Of a DNA stretch of 63,093 nt, positions 51,320 to 61,203 are shown one piece after another. Position 1 is the first letter of the stretch. Every line of letters starts with the position of its first letter. Source of the stretch: JAVVEW01 sp032251045 (GTDB lineage: Bacteria > Pseudomonadota > Gammaproteobacteria > Methylococcales > Methylomonadaceae); NCBI GenBank assembly GCA_032251045.1, contig JAVVEW010000008.1:1-63093 (forward strand). The letters are read 5' to 3'. A program made the translations under genes and the position numbers. Below the pieces are notes generated by a model. The model had not been told where the DNA came from. It worked only from the letters and a program-made list of their open reading frames with translations, and ran no database searches.

Positions 51320-54300
51320 ATGAATAACACTCCTATCACAGAACACCTTCGTGAGCGCATCCTGATACTCGATGGCGCCATGGGCACCATGATCCAAAGC
51401 TATGGCCTGACCGAGCGCGATTATCGCGGCCAGCGCTTTGCCGACTGGCCAACCGATCTGAAAGGCAATAACGATCTTCTGGCGCTGACCCGGCCTGACA
51501 TTATCGAGGCCATTCATAGGGCTTATCTTGAAGCCGGCGCCGATATTATCGAAACCAATACCTTCAACGCCACCCGCGTTGCCATGGCCGACTACCAGAT
51601 GGAAGATCTGGCCTACGAAATCAATGTCGAGGCGGCGAAAATTGCCCGCAAGGCCGCAGACAGTCTGTCAACACCGGACAAGCCCCGGTTTGTTGCCGGC
51701 ATTTTGGGGCCGACCAATCGCACCTGTTCCATGTCGCCGGATGTCAACGACCCCGGTTTTCGCAATATCGATTTCGATCAACTTGTTGCAGCCTACCGGG
51801 AGGCCGTCACCGGGCTGATGGAAGGCGGCATTGATGCGATCATGATCGAAACCATTTTCGACACCCTGAACGCCAAGGCGGCGGTATTCGCCGCGCAAAG
51901 CTGTTTCGAGCAACTCGGCAAAACCTTGCCGATCATGATTTCCGGCACCATTACCGATGCCTCCGGGCGCACGCTTTCCGGGCAGACCGTAGCCGCGTTC
52001 TGGCATTCTTTGCGTCATGCCAGGCCGGTTTCCTTTGGTCTTAACTGTGCGTTGGGCGCAACGGAACTTCGGCAATATATCGAAGAGCTGTCCGGCATGA
52101 TTGACACCCAGGTCAGCGCTCATCCCAATGCCGGACTGCCCAATGAATTCGGTGAATATGATGAAAGCCCGGAAGTCATGGCGAAAGAGCTGGCCGATTG
52201 GGCGGCTGAAGGTTATCTGAATATTATCGGCGGCTGTTGCGGCACCACGCCCGAGCATATCCAAGCCATTGCCGAAGCCGTGGCTAAGTTTCCGCCGCGC
52301 ATCGTGCCGGAGACCAAAGCCGCCTGCCGGCTGGCCGGGCTGGAAGCGCTGACCATCGATGACAACAGCTTGTTCGTCAATGTCGGCGAGCGCACCAATA
52401 TTACCGGCTCGGCAAGATTCAAGCGCTTGATTGTCGAGGGCGATTACGACACCGCGCTGGAGGTCGCCCACGATCAGGTGGAAAACGGCGCGCAAATCAT
52501 CGACATCAACATGGATGAGGGCATGCTCGATTCCCAGGCGGCGATGGTGCGCTTTTTGAATCTGATCGCCGCCGAGCCCGATATCGCCAAAGTGCCGATC
52601 ATGCTTGACTCCTCGAAATGGGCGATTCTTGAAGCCGGGCTGAAATGTATTCAAGGCAAAGGCATTGTTAATTCCATTTCCCTGAAAGAAGGTGAGTCAG
52701 CATTTCTGGAACAGGCCAAACTGGCCCGTCGTTACGGCGCGGCGGTGGTGGTGATGGCGTTCGATGAAGTCGGACAAGCCGATACCGAAGCCCGCAAAGT
52801 GGATATTTGTAGCCGTGCTTATCGGTTGTTGACCGAACAGGTCGGTTTTCCGGCCGAAGATATTATTTTCGATCCCAATATTTTCGCCATCGCCACCGGT
52901 ATCGCCGAACACGACAATTACGCCCAGGATTTTATCGGCGCTACCCGCACCATCAAGCAAACCTTGCCCCATGCCTTGATTTCCGGCGGCGTGTCCAATG
53001 TCTCGTTCTCGTTCCGTGGCAACAACCCGGTACGCGAGGCGATTCATGCGGTGTTTCTGTACCATGCTATTAAAGCCGGTATGGACATGGGCATTGTCAA
53101 CGCCGGCCAATTGGCCATTTATGAAGACATCGACCCCAGGCTGCGCGCAGCGGTCGAGGCGGTGGTATGCAATCAAAATAGCGATGCCACCGAAGCCTTA
53201 CTGGCGATGGCCGAGGATTATCGTGGCGACGGTAGCACCGCCGCTAAAACCGAAGACCTGGCCTGGCGCGACTGGCCGGTGATCAAGCGCCTGGAACACG
53301 CCTTGGTCAAAGGTATGACCGATTACATCGATGAAGATACCGAACTGGCCAGGCAACAGGCGCAAAAACCGTTGGATGTCATCGAAGGGCCGTTGATGGC
53401 CGGCATGAACGTGGTCGGTGATTTATTCGGCGAAGGTAAAATGTTCTTGCCGCAAGTGGTCAAATCCGCCCGGGTGATGAAAAAGGCGGTGGCGTATTTA
53501 TTGCCCTACATGGATCAGGAAAGCACCGATGCCCAGCAGGCGCAAGGCGTGGTGTTGATGGCCACGGTGAAAGGCGATGTGCACGACATCGGCAAAAACA
53601 TTGTCGCCGTGGTGCTGCAATGCAATGGCTACAAAGTCATCGATTTGGGCGTGATGGTGCCGTGCGAGACCATTTTGCGCACCGCCCGGGAACAGCATGT
53701 CGATATCATCGGTCTCAGCGGCCTGATTACGCCGTCGTTGGATGAAATGGTGCATGTCGCCAAGGAAATGCAGCGGCAAGGCTTTACCCAGCCCCTGTTG
53801 ATCGGCGGCGCCACCACGTCACGAGCGCATACCGCAGTCAAGATCGAGCCGAATTACCAAAACGCGACCGTGTATGTCACCGATGCTTCACGCAGTGTCG
53901 GCGTGGTCGGGCAGTTGCTCAGTCAAGGTCAACGCGGCGAGGCGTATATCGAGGGAATCAGGCGTGAATATCAACAGGTGCGTGAGCGTCACCAGGGCCG
54001 CAAGGCCAAAAGTAAGCGTCACCCGTTGACCAAGGCGCGGGACAATCGCTTTGACTATCAGAATCATACCCCGGTCAAGCCCGGTTTTCTGGGGCTGAAA
54101 ACGTTTGACCATTTCCCGCTGGCGACGCTGGCTGAATTTATTGACTGGACGCCGTTTTTTCAGACCTGGGAGCTGGCCGGTAAATACCCGGCGATTCTCA
54201 AGGATCCCGTGGTCGGCGAACAGGCGCAAAACCTGTTCGCCGATGCCAAGGCTATGCTCAAGCAATTGATCGCGGAAAACTGGCTGACCGCGCGGGCGGT

Positions 54301-54985
54301 GATCGGCTTTTTTCCGGCCAACAGCGACGGTGACGATATTATCCTGTATCACGACGATCATCGGCGAGAAGTGTTGACGGTTTTGCATCATCTGCGTCAG
54401 CAAGCGGTCAAAGCACCGGGGTTGGCTAATTTTTGCCTGTCCGACTTTGTCGCGCCTAAAGACTCCGGGATCAAGGATTATCTAGGCGGTTTCGCCGTCA
54501 CCACGGGACTGGGTATCGAACGCAAACTGGCCGAATTCGAGCGTGATCATGATGATTACAATGCCATTATGCTGAAAGCTTTGGCCGACCGGCTGGCGGA
54601 AGCGTTCGCCGAATGTTTGCATCAGCGTGTGCGTAAGGAATACTGGGGCTATGTCAGCGACGAAACGTTATCCAACCAGGAGCTGATCGAGGAGCGTTAT
54701 CAAGGTATCCGTCCGGCGCCGGGGTATCCGGCCTGCCCTGATCATACCGAAAAAGAAACCTTGTTTGAGCTGTTGAACGTGCCCGAGCTGACTGGCATTC
54801 AGTTAACCGAATCCTACGCCATGCACCCGGCCTCGGCGGTTAGCGGCTGGTATTTCGCCCATCCCAAGGCCAGTTATTTTAATGTCGGCAAAATCGACCG
54901 CGAACAGCTGGAAGACTACGCCCGGCGTAAAAAGCTGGCGCTGGAGGTGGCCGAGCGCTGGTTGGCCGCGCATCTCGATCATTAG
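51320..54985 (+). CDS. metH: Cobalamin-dependent methionine synthase
   Basis: A 1221-residue enzyme transferring methyl from methyltetrahydrofolate to homocysteine via cobalamin. The homocysteine domain has its zinc cysteines in FGLNCALGATE (about 242) and IGGCCGTTPEH (about 303). The folate domain follows (NVGERTNITGSARFKRL). The cobalamin domain has the axial histidine in GDVHDIGKN (about 755). The C-terminal SAM-dependent reactivation domain is present (from about 905; ESYAMHPASAVSGWYFAHP). ATG 51320 gives the standard length; the frame is open 19 codons earlier. I see no cobalamin riboswitch in the 150-base upstream gap. Confidence 0.97.
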   Translation: MNNTPITEHLRERILILDGAMGTMIQSYGLTERDYRGQRFADWPTDLKGNNDLLALTRPDIIEAIHRAYLEAGADIIETNTFNATRVAMADYQMEDLAYEINVEAAKIARKAADSLSTPDKPRFVAGILGPTNRTCSMSPDVNDPGFRNIDFDQLVAAYREAVTGLMEGGIDAIMIETIFDTLNAKAAVFAAQSCFEQLGKTLPIMISGTITDASGRTLSGQTVAAFWHSLRHARPVSFGLNCALGATELRQYIEELSGMIDTQVSAHPNAGLPNEFGEYDESPEVMAKELADWAAEGYLNIIGGCCGTTPEHIQAIAEAVAKFPPRIVPETKAACRLAGLEALTIDDNSLFVNVGERTNITGSARFKRLIVEGDYDTALEVAHDQVENGAQIIDINMDEGMLDSQAAMVRFLNLIAAEPDIAKVPIMLDSSKWAILEAGLKCIQGKGIVNSISLKEGESAFLEQAKLARRYGAAVVVMAFDEVGQADTEARKVDICSRAYRLLTEQVGFPAEDIIFDPNIFAIATGIAEHDNYAQDFIGATRTIKQTLPHALISGGVSNVSFSFRGNNPVREAIHAVFLYHAIKAGMDMGIVNAGQLAIYEDIDPRLRAAVEAVVCNQNSDATEALLAMAEDYRGDGSTAAKTEDLAWRDWPVIKRLEHALVKGMTDYIDEDTELARQQAQKPLDVIEGPLMAGMNVVGDLFGEGKMFLPQVVKSARVMKKAVAYLLPYMDQESTDAQQAQGVVLMATVKGDVHDIGKNIVAVVLQCNGYKVIDLGVMVPCETILRTAREQHVDIIGLSGLITPSLDEMVHVAKEMQRQGFTQPLLIGGATTSRAHTAVKIEPNYQNATVYVTDASRSVGVVGQLLSQGQRGEAYIEGIRREYQQVRERHQGRKAKSKRHPLTKARDNRFDYQNHTPVKPGFLGLKTFDHFPLATLAEFIDWTPFFQTWELAGKYPAILKDPVVGEQAQNLFADAKAMLKQLIAENWLTARAVIGFFPANSDGDDIILYHDDHRREVLTVLHHLRQQAVKAPGLANFCLSDFVAPKDSGIKDYLGGFAVTTGLGIERKLAEFERDHDDYNAIMLKALADRLAEAFAECLHQRVRKEYWGYVSDETLSNQELIEERYQGIRPAPGYPACPDHTEKETLFELLNVPELTGIQLTESYAMHPASAVSGWYFAHPKASYFNVGKIDREQLEDYARRKKLALEVAERWLAAHLDH

Positions 54986-54987
54986 TC

Positions 54988-55458
54988 GTGCGCATTCAAC
55001 TGATTACCATCGGCACCAAAATGCCCAACTGGGTGGATGTGGGCTTTAACGAATACGCCAAACGCTTACCGGCCAGTTGCCGGTTGGTTTTGCAGGAATT
55101 GCCGTTGCCGCCGCGTGGTAAAAATTATTCGGTCAGCAAGGTGATAGCGCAGGAAGAAGAAGCCATTAAAGCGGTATTGACCAAAAAACAGCATTGCCTG
55201 GCCTTGGATGTAACCGGTAAACCCTGGAGCACGGAACAATTGGCCGCGCAACTGGAGCACTGGCAGAGCCTGGGTCAGGATATTGCGCTGTTGGTTGGCG
55301 GCCCGGACGGCTTGAGCGAAGACTTGAAACAACAAGCCAAGCAGCGCTGGAGCCTGTCGCCGTTGACCTTTCCGCATCCCTTGGTGCGGGTGATTATCGC
55401 CGAACAGCTGTACCGGGCCTGGTCATTGCTCAATCACCATCCTTATCACCGGGCATGA
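54988..55458 (+). CDS. rlmH: 23S rRNA (pseudouridine1915-N3)-methyltransferase
   Basis: A 156-residue SPOUT methyltransferase acting on 70S ribosomes at position 1915. The SAM-binding knot shows LLVGGPDGLS, and the C-terminal HPLVRVIIAEQLYRAW and HHPYHRA block is highly conserved. It starts with GTG two bases after the metH stop. It overlaps maf by ATGA. The usual companion rsfS is not present here. Confidence 0.96.
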   Translation: MRIQLITIGTKMPNWVDVGFNEYAKRLPASCRLVLQELPLPPRGKNYSVSKVIAQEEEAIKAVLTKKQHCLALDVTGKPWSTEQLAAQLEHWQSLGQDIALLVGGPDGLSEDLKQQAKQRWSLSPLTFPHPLVRVIIAEQLYRAWSLLNHHPYHRA

Positions 55459-56030
55459 ATCATCCTCTGATTCTGGCCTCCGAATCACCCCGGCGGGCGG
55501 ACTTGTTGCGCCAGTTGGGCGTTGAATTCAATCAATGTAGGCCGGCTATCGATGAAACACCACAATCTTGCGAGGCGCCCACCGATTATGTAAGGCGCAT
55601 CGCGCTGGCCAAGGCGCAAGCAGTATGGCAAGGCCTGAATGAACCTGCGTGGGTGCTTGCCGCCGATACTGCCGTGGTGGTTGATGACATGATTCTGGGC
55701 AAGCCAGAAAACCGTGACCAAGGGCTTGACATGTTGCGCCGCTTATCCGGGCGCTGGCATCAGGTATTGACCGGTGTCGCACTGCAAGGCGACAGCCAAA
55801 CTCAAGCCATTTCGGTCAGTCAAGTGCTATTCAAGCCTTTGACCGAACATGATATCAGCGCCTATTGGCGTGTTGGTGAATCCATGGACAAAGCCGGTGC
55901 TTATGCGATTCAGGGCCGGGCAGCGATGTTTATCGAGCGCATCGAAGGCAGTTACTCAGGCGTGATGGGGCTGCCGCTATTTGAAACCGCCGAACTATTG
56001 GCTAAACAAGGAATGAAATTACTGCCATGA
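55455..56030 (+). CDS. maf: Maf-family nucleoside triphosphate pyrophosphatase
   Basis: A 191-residue house-cleaning pyrophosphatase for non-canonical or excess nucleotides (YhdE type acts on dTTP/UTP). The signature ASESPRRADLLRQLG is at residues 7-21, with the catalytic Asp in LAADTAVVVDD and the AYAIQGRAAMF block. It overlaps both neighbours by four bases, in the rlmH-maf-rng order common in gammaproteobacteria. Confidence 0.95.
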   Translation: MNHPLILASESPRRADLLRQLGVEFNQCRPAIDETPQSCEAPTDYVRRIALAKAQAVWQGLNEPAWVLAADTAVVVDDMILGKPENRDQGLDMLRRLSGRWHQVLTGVALQGDSQTQAISVSQVLFKPLTEHDISAYWRVGESMDKAGAYAIQGRAAMFIERIEGSYSGVMGLPLFETAELLAKQGMKLLP

Positions 56031-57481
56031 GCGAAGAAATACTGATCAATGTCACGCCGCCGGAAACCCGGGTTGCGGTAGTGGAAAACGGCGTGTTGCA
56101 GGAGCTGTTTATCGAGCGCGCCCATCAACGCGGTTTGGTGGGCAATATTTACAAAGGTGAAGTGTGTCGGGTATTGCCTGGTATGCAGGCAGCGTTTGTC
56201 GATATTGGTCTGGAGCGGGCGGCGTTCTTGCATTTATCCGATCTATCCAGCCAGGAGTTGGAAACCACAGGTTCCGCGGAAATCGAAAGTTACCTGCGGG
56301 AAAGCCAGAATGTGGTAGTGCAAGTCACTAAAGATCCCATCGGCAGCAAGGGCGCACGGCTGACCACCGAGCTTTCCATTCCGTCGCGTTACATGGTGTA
56401 CATGCCGTTCGCCAACAATATTGGCGTGTCGCAGCGTATCGAAAATGAAACCGAGCGCGCCCGGCTTCGGGTGTGCATGGAGCATTTCCGGGACAAGCAT
56501 CAAACCGGCGGTTTTATCGCCCGCACCGCCGCCGAATGCGTCGAGGAAGCGATTTTGTTTTCCGACATGACGTTTTTGTTGAAGCTGTGGCAGAAAATCT
56601 CTGAAACCATTGCCGGCGCTAAACCTAAGCAGTTTATTCACAAGGATTTACCGCTCAGCATCCGCACCTTGCGCGATCTTTACAAAGGTCCGATCGAGCG
56701 GATTCGGGTTGATAGCCAGGAAACCTATCAGAAACTGGTTGAATTTTCCAAAGTGTTCGTACCTGATCTGGCCGATCTGGTCGAGCTTTATCAAGGCGTG
56801 TACCCGGTGTTCGACATTTACAACATCGAGGATGAAATCCAAAAAGCACTGGATCGCAAGGTCAAGCTGAAATCCGGCGGTCATCTGGTGTTCGACCAAA
56901 CCGAAGCGATGACCACCATCGATGTCAACACCGGCAGTTTCGTCGGCGGACGCAACCTTGAAGAAACCATTTTCAAAACCAATCTGGAAGCCGCGCAAGT
57001 GATCGCCCGCCAGCTCAGGCTGCGCAATCTGGGCGGCATCATCATCATCGATTTCATCGATATGCAGAGCAAGGAGCATCGCGAGCAGGTGCTGAAAGCA
57101 TTCGAGCGGCATCTGGAAAAAGACCACGCGAAAACCAAGATCAGCGAAGTCTCCAATCTGGGGCTGGTGGAAATGACCCGCAAGCGCACCCGGGAAAGCC
57201 TGGAGCATATTCTGTGCGAACCGTGCCGGGCCTGTGGCGGGCGCGGCGTGCTGAAAACCCCGGAATCGGTGTGTCTGGAAATTTTCCGGGAGATTATCCG
57301 CGAAGTCCGGCAATATCAGGTTCGGGAATTGATGGTGCTGGCGTCCAATGAAGTGGTGGATATGCTGCTGGATGAAGAGGCTGACATGCTGGCCGAGCTG
57401 GAAATTTTTCTGAATGTCAAAATCCGCTTCCGCACCGAAGAGCAATACAATCAGGAGCAATACGATATTGTGTTGTTGTAG
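56027..57481 (+). CDS. rng: Ribonuclease G
   Basis: A 484-residue RNase E/G family endoribonuclease that matures 16S rRNA 5' ends and degrades mRNA. An N-terminal S1 domain (GNIYKGEVCRVLPGMQAAFVD) is followed by the catalytic DNase I-like part with magnesium-binding Asp residues in TIDVNTGSFVG and IIIIDFIDM. The zinc-link is CEPCRAC near residue 402. It lacks the long C-terminal degradosome scaffold of RNase E. It is the last gene of the metH-rlmH-maf-rng run. Confidence 0.96.
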   Translation: MSEEILINVTPPETRVAVVENGVLQELFIERAHQRGLVGNIYKGEVCRVLPGMQAAFVDIGLERAAFLHLSDLSSQELETTGSAEIESYLRESQNVVVQVTKDPIGSKGARLTTELSIPSRYMVYMPFANNIGVSQRIENETERARLRVCMEHFRDKHQTGGFIARTAAECVEEAILFSDMTFLLKLWQKISETIAGAKPKQFIHKDLPLSIRTLRDLYKGPIERIRVDSQETYQKLVEFSKVFVPDLADLVELYQGVYPVFDIYNIEDEIQKALDRKVKLKSGGHLVFDQTEAMTTIDVNTGSFVGGRNLEETIFKTNLEAAQVIARQLRLRNLGGIIIIDFIDMQSKEHREQVLKAFERHLEKDHAKTKISEVSNLGLVEMTRKRTRESLEHILCEPCRACGGRGVLKTPESVCLEIFREIIREVRQYQVRELMVLASNEVVDMLLDEEADMLAELEIFLNVKIRFRTEEQYNQEQYDIVLL

Positions 57482-57535
57482 TTAAAGCGGAAGCCCTTTA
57501 ACCACTGCCAACCGCACCTGGCCTTGTTGCGCAAG

Positions 57536-59419
57536 TCAGCGTAGCTGTATGGCGTTGGCAAAAATATGCTCAGCACCACTTTCCAATAGGGTGAAATGTT
57601 GTTTCGCCCGCGTAATAGCCGTGTATAACAAGGCTCGGTTGATCACCGGAGAGCTGCGTTCCGGCAACACCAGTAGCACATGATTAAATTCAGAACCTTG
57701 CGACTTGTGCACGGTAATGGCAAACGCTGTTTCAACATCGGTCAAGCGCATCGGCGACAGCCAATGAATAGCGCGTTGCCGGTCACTGTTGTTCGAATCA
57801 AAAAAGGCAACCCGCAACCGGCCTTCGTCAGTGCGCAAGGTCACGCCAATATCACCGTTCATCAAGCCCAGCGCATAATCATTGCGGGTCACCATCACAG
57901 GCCTGCCCACATACCAGAGGCCGGCATCGGGAAATAGCCATTGTGCAATACGCTCGTTCAGTGCATTGACCCCGAAAAGACCCTGACGTTGTGGACAAAG
58001 CACCTGTATATGATCAAAGGCTGTCAACACTTCACTGGCCCAGGCATCACGAGCCTGCGGCGATTCAGGACAATCATTCAATACGCTCAGATAATGCGCC
58101 AGCTGTTGGTTGAGCTGTGTTTTTAACATACGATTGACGCGCATTGGGGTAGGTTGTGCCAAATTATGCAGCAGGTCAGGATAGCGGTCGGTATGCTGCA
58201 AAATAGCCAGTGCCGCCGTGCGGTCGCCCTGATTAACCGCTTTGGCTAATTGGCCAATGCCGCTGTGCGCGGTAAAACGATGGCTGTAACGCAGCATCAC
58301 CGTCTGCTGATTAAGCGCACTGCCGGATGGGTTGCACTCGGGCAAGGTTTCCTCGCTAAAATCGGCGATCCAGCGCCGGGTGTCCGGCCAATAGGCTGCA
58401 TGTTCAGCGCCTTGACACAGCTCGCCTAGCACCGCGCCAGCCTCTACCGAGGCCAATTGATCTTTATCACCCAGCAAAATCAGCGGAGATGTCAGCGGCA
58501 GTGCATCGAGCAGTGCGGCCATCATTTCCAGATCAATCATCGACGCCTCATCTACGACCACCAGGTCAGCCAGCAAGGGATGATCGCGATGGTGTAGAAA
58601 ACGGCGGCTATTATGAAAGCGCCCAAGTAGGCGATGCAGCGTAACTGCTTGTTTTGGAATGGATTGTTTGATGCTGTCTGCAATCGGCAGGCGGTCAATA
58701 GCGCTGGCAATTGATGCACTGACCCTGGCCGCCGCTTTGCCGGTCGGTGCGGCCAGTAAGATAACCGGCGGCCTGTTGTGTTGCCAGTTTTGCAGCATCA
58801 CTGCCAACAACTTGGTTAAGGTTGTGGTCTTGCCGGTGCCCGGGCCGCCGGTGAGTAGGGTCAGCGGCGCCCGTAATGCCAAGGCGCAGGCAATCTTCTG
58901 CCAGTCAGGTGATTCGAGTGCGGGTTCGGAAAACAAGCTGGCCAGCTGTTGCTTGAGTGTGGCAGTGGATGGCTTGCTGAAAGGTTTAAGGCGCTGATTC
59001 AGGTGGTTATGGACGGTCTCGCGATACTGCCAATAACGGCGCAGATACAGTTTGTGGTCAACCAGCACCAAAGGGGTATTGCCCGGGCCGTCACTGACTA
59101 ACGGCGACTTTGGAAAGAGATGACGCCAGTGTGTAAATAACGGTCGAATGCGTGCCCAGGCCTGGTGCGCACTTTGTTGTTCCCAGCTTGGTGCCTCGGT
59201 ATCGGGTATGGCCAGCGTGTGCGCTGGGTGGCTGAGCAGCGCCAGTAAATCCAGGACAATTTCTCCCCGATCCAATTGATGGCTGAGTAGCGCTCCGGCC
59301 CATAGCAAGGCCTCCGGGGCGTTTGGGTCTTGTTCATGCAAAAACGCGGCAAAAGCACGATTCAAGCGATTCAACCAACCGCAGGCAACCCAGTTATCGA
59401 GTTCTGATAATACCTTCAT
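57536..59419 (-). CDS. recD: Exodeoxyribonuclease V alpha subunit RecD
   Basis: A 627-residue superfamily 1B helicase, the fast 5'-3' motor of RecBCD. Walker A is LLTGGPGTGKTTTLT near residue 205, motif II DEAS in VVVDEASMIDL, and the C-terminal motif AFAITVHKSQGSEF. The short N-terminal domain and length mark it as RecD1 rather than RecD2. ATG 59419 is preferred. recB and recC are not adjacent: upstream lies cpoB, downstream the convergent rng. This places it at the end of the Tol-Pal transcript. Confidence 0.94.
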   Translation of the reverse strand: MKVLSELDNWVACGWLNRLNRAFAAFLHEQDPNAPEALLWAGALLSHQLDRGEIVLDLLALLSHPAHTLAIPDTEAPSWEQQSAHQAWARIRPLFTHWRHLFPKSPLVSDGPGNTPLVLVDHKLYLRRYWQYRETVHNHLNQRLKPFSKPSTATLKQQLASLFSEPALESPDWQKIACALALRAPLTLLTGGPGTGKTTTLTKLLAVMLQNWQHNRPPVILLAAPTGKAAARVSASIASAIDRLPIADSIKQSIPKQAVTLHRLLGRFHNSRRFLHHRDHPLLADLVVVDEASMIDLEMMAALLDALPLTSPLILLGDKDQLASVEAGAVLGELCQGAEHAAYWPDTRRWIADFSEETLPECNPSGSALNQQTVMLRYSHRFTAHSGIGQLAKAVNQGDRTAALAILQHTDRYPDLLHNLAQPTPMRVNRMLKTQLNQQLAHYLSVLNDCPESPQARDAWASEVLTAFDHIQVLCPQRQGLFGVNALNERIAQWLFPDAGLWYVGRPVMVTRNDYALGLMNGDIGVTLRTDEGRLRVAFFDSNNSDRQRAIHWLSPMRLTDVETAFAITVHKSQGSEFNHVLLVLPERSSPVINRALLYTAITRAKQHFTLLESGAEHIFANAIQLR

Positions 59420-59490
59420 AAGTCCTGTCACGGTACGCGGCAAGGATTCACTGTGACCGTCCTGGCATCGCCAAACCCCATGATCTTGCT

Positions 59491-60252
59491 TTACAGTTTG
59501 AGCAGCTTCTTTTCAGCCAAATGGGCGGCGGTGGTATTGGGATAATGCTGGACGATTTGTTCGAACAAAACCTTGGCCTTGTTGCGATCACCCTGGTCAA
59601 GAGCGATGTAGCCCAGTTTTAACAGGGCATCCCGAACTTTATCACTGTCAGGATAACGTTTGGCGACAGCAACAAAAGCTGCCTGGGCGCTGGCATGATC
59701 ATTCAAGACTAAATAGGCCTCACCAATCCAGTATTGCGCATTGTCGCTGTAATCATTAGTTGGGTAGTTGTTCAGAAAGGCTTCAAACTCAACAATAGCT
59801 TCGCTATATAAACCCTGTTTCAGGGTTTCATACGCGTGTCGATAAGTGTCTTTGGCCTGGCCTTGGTCGGCGATCACGGCAGGTGGTGTTGTGGTCGAGG
59901 GGGGCGGCGTGTCATCAGGGGTGGGCATAACTTCAGGAAGCGGCGTGTCAACAGCACCGGATGCCGGCTGTTGAGCATCCAGACGATGATCAAGGTCCTG
60001 ATAAAGCTGTGTTTGCCGTTGCTCCAGTTTGCGGATACGGAAGTTTTGTTCTTCAAAGCTGCCTCGTAAGGTTCTGACCTCTTGTTGCAGCTGTTCTAAC
60101 TGATTGATGACATCAAGCATGGCCTCTTGCGAGGCAGGCGTAACCCGGCCTAATTCATAAGCATTAGGTTCGATAACGGAGGGGAGGGGCTGACCCTGTT
60201 GGGCGCACGCTTGGAGGCTGGCGCTAATAAGCAAACAAAGACGTAGTTTCAT
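59491..60252 (-). CDS. cpoB: Cell division coordinator CpoB (YbgF)
   Basis: A 253-residue periplasmic protein. A signal sequence with a cysteine (LQACAQQ) could make it a lipoprotein. A coiled-coil trimerisation part (about 40-95, NQLEQLQQEVRTLRGSFEEQ) is joined by a Pro/Thr linker (about 95-130) to three TPR repeats (YRHAYETLKQGLYSEAIVEF and following). CpoB links Tol-Pal with PBP1B during constriction. It lies 130 bases downstream of pal, in the canonical place. Confidence 0.93.
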   Translation of the reverse strand: MKLRLCLLISASLQACAQQGQPLPSVIEPNAYELGRVTPASQEAMLDVINQLEQLQQEVRTLRGSFEEQNFRIRKLEQRQTQLYQDLDHRLDAQQPASGAVDTPLPEVMPTPDDTPPPSTTTPPAVIADQGQAKDTYRHAYETLKQGLYSEAIVEFEAFLNNYPTNDYSDNAQYWIGEAYLVLNDHASAQAAFVAVAKRYPDSDKVRDALLKLGYIALDQGDRNKAKVLFEQIVQHYPNTTAAHLAEKKLLKL

Positions 60253-60381
60253 GATCTTAAAATAATAAGTACCTTGTGCGGATCAAAGTTTTGGCGCCGG
60301 GGTATTAGTCATTGGTGTCCTGTCTACCACCCCGGTCGCCGCCATGGGCAACTGTCATACTTGAGCGGAACGAGCGCTGCC

Positions 60382-61023
60382 TTATTTGCCTTGGTAGAGA
60401 ATCTCAACCCGGCGATTGAGCTGCCAACTGGCTTCATCATGGCCTAAGCGGGCCGGTTTTTCCTCGCCATAACTGACGATTTGCAGCTGATCATCAGTCA
60501 CGCCCTGAATTTTCATCAAACGTGCCACGGCTTTGGCGCGATATTCACCTAAGGCAATGTTATATTCCGGTGAGCCACGTTCGTCAGCATGGCCTGCCAG
60601 CGTAATACGCACAAATGGATGTTTGACCAGATGCTTGGCATGGGCGTTGATCACCGGCAAGAAATCTTGTTGTACCTGGCTGCTATCATACTGGAAATAA
60701 ATCACACTTTTAGCCAGCGGATTGTTTTCAGTGGCGAACTCCGGGCCGACAAAAGCATTGGGATATTTAGCATTGTCATAGGAAAAACCGTCATGTTGGC
60801 CAGGCATGACCTCGGTCATCAATTCCTCATCGCTTAATCCGGGCAGGCCATCGGCCGTGCTTGTGATGGCGGTGTTGTCGCTGGTATCGACCGAGGCGCC
60901 GAACGGGGTGACTGACAGCGCCGCCTCCTCATCGACGGGTAAAGCAGTAGTGGGGTTGTCAGCGCTACAGGCTGTCAGCAAAACCAGTGCGGACAGTAAA
61001 GAAAATAACGGTTTAACAGCCAT
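60382..61023 (-). CDS. pal: Peptidoglycan-associated lipoprotein
   Basis: A 213-residue outer-membrane lipoprotein with lipobox LLTAC. A low-complexity linker of about 80 residues rich in Thr, Asp and Ser precedes the OmpA-like domain (VIYFQYDSSQV, ITLAGHADERGSPEYNIALG, RRVEIL), which binds diaminopimelate in peptidoglycan. Pal partners TolB. The gene is in standard order, after tolB, but with a 180-base gap that contains nested inverted repeats. Confidence 0.96.
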   Translation of the reverse strand: MAVKPLFSLLSALVLLTACSADNPTTALPVDEEAALSVTPFGASVDTSDNTAITSTADGLPGLSDEELMTEVMPGQHDGFSYDNAKYPNAFVGPEFATENNPLAKSVIYFQYDSSQVQQDFLPVINAHAKHLVKHPFVRITLAGHADERGSPEYNIALGEYRAKAVARLMKIQGVTDDQLQIVSYGEEKPARLGHDEASWQLNRRVEILYQGK

Positions 61024-61087
61024 TGTTTAAGTCTCCAGCAAAAATTTGCTAATAATTTAAGTTAAAAGTATGTACTTGGCAGTCTTG

Positions 61088-61194
61088 CAACAATGCTCAT
61101 CAAAGTGCTAAAGACACCCGGCATGGGGCGTCGCGCTTATGTTGAGCATTGTTGGAAGCCTAAGCTGTCAGTTGCGCCGACACATCATGCCGGG
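61088..61194. repeat. Interleaved inverted repeats between tolB and pal
   Basis: CAACAATGCTCA at 61088-61099 has an exact inverted copy at 61143-61154. CCCGGCATG at 61117-61125 has an exact inverted copy at 61186-61194. The two pairs interlock, so an RNA could fold into either stem or into a pseudoknot-like form. It lies in the leader of pal, or in a processed intergenic segment. Confidence 0.55.
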
Positions 61195-61203
61195 GTTTTG
61201 TAT

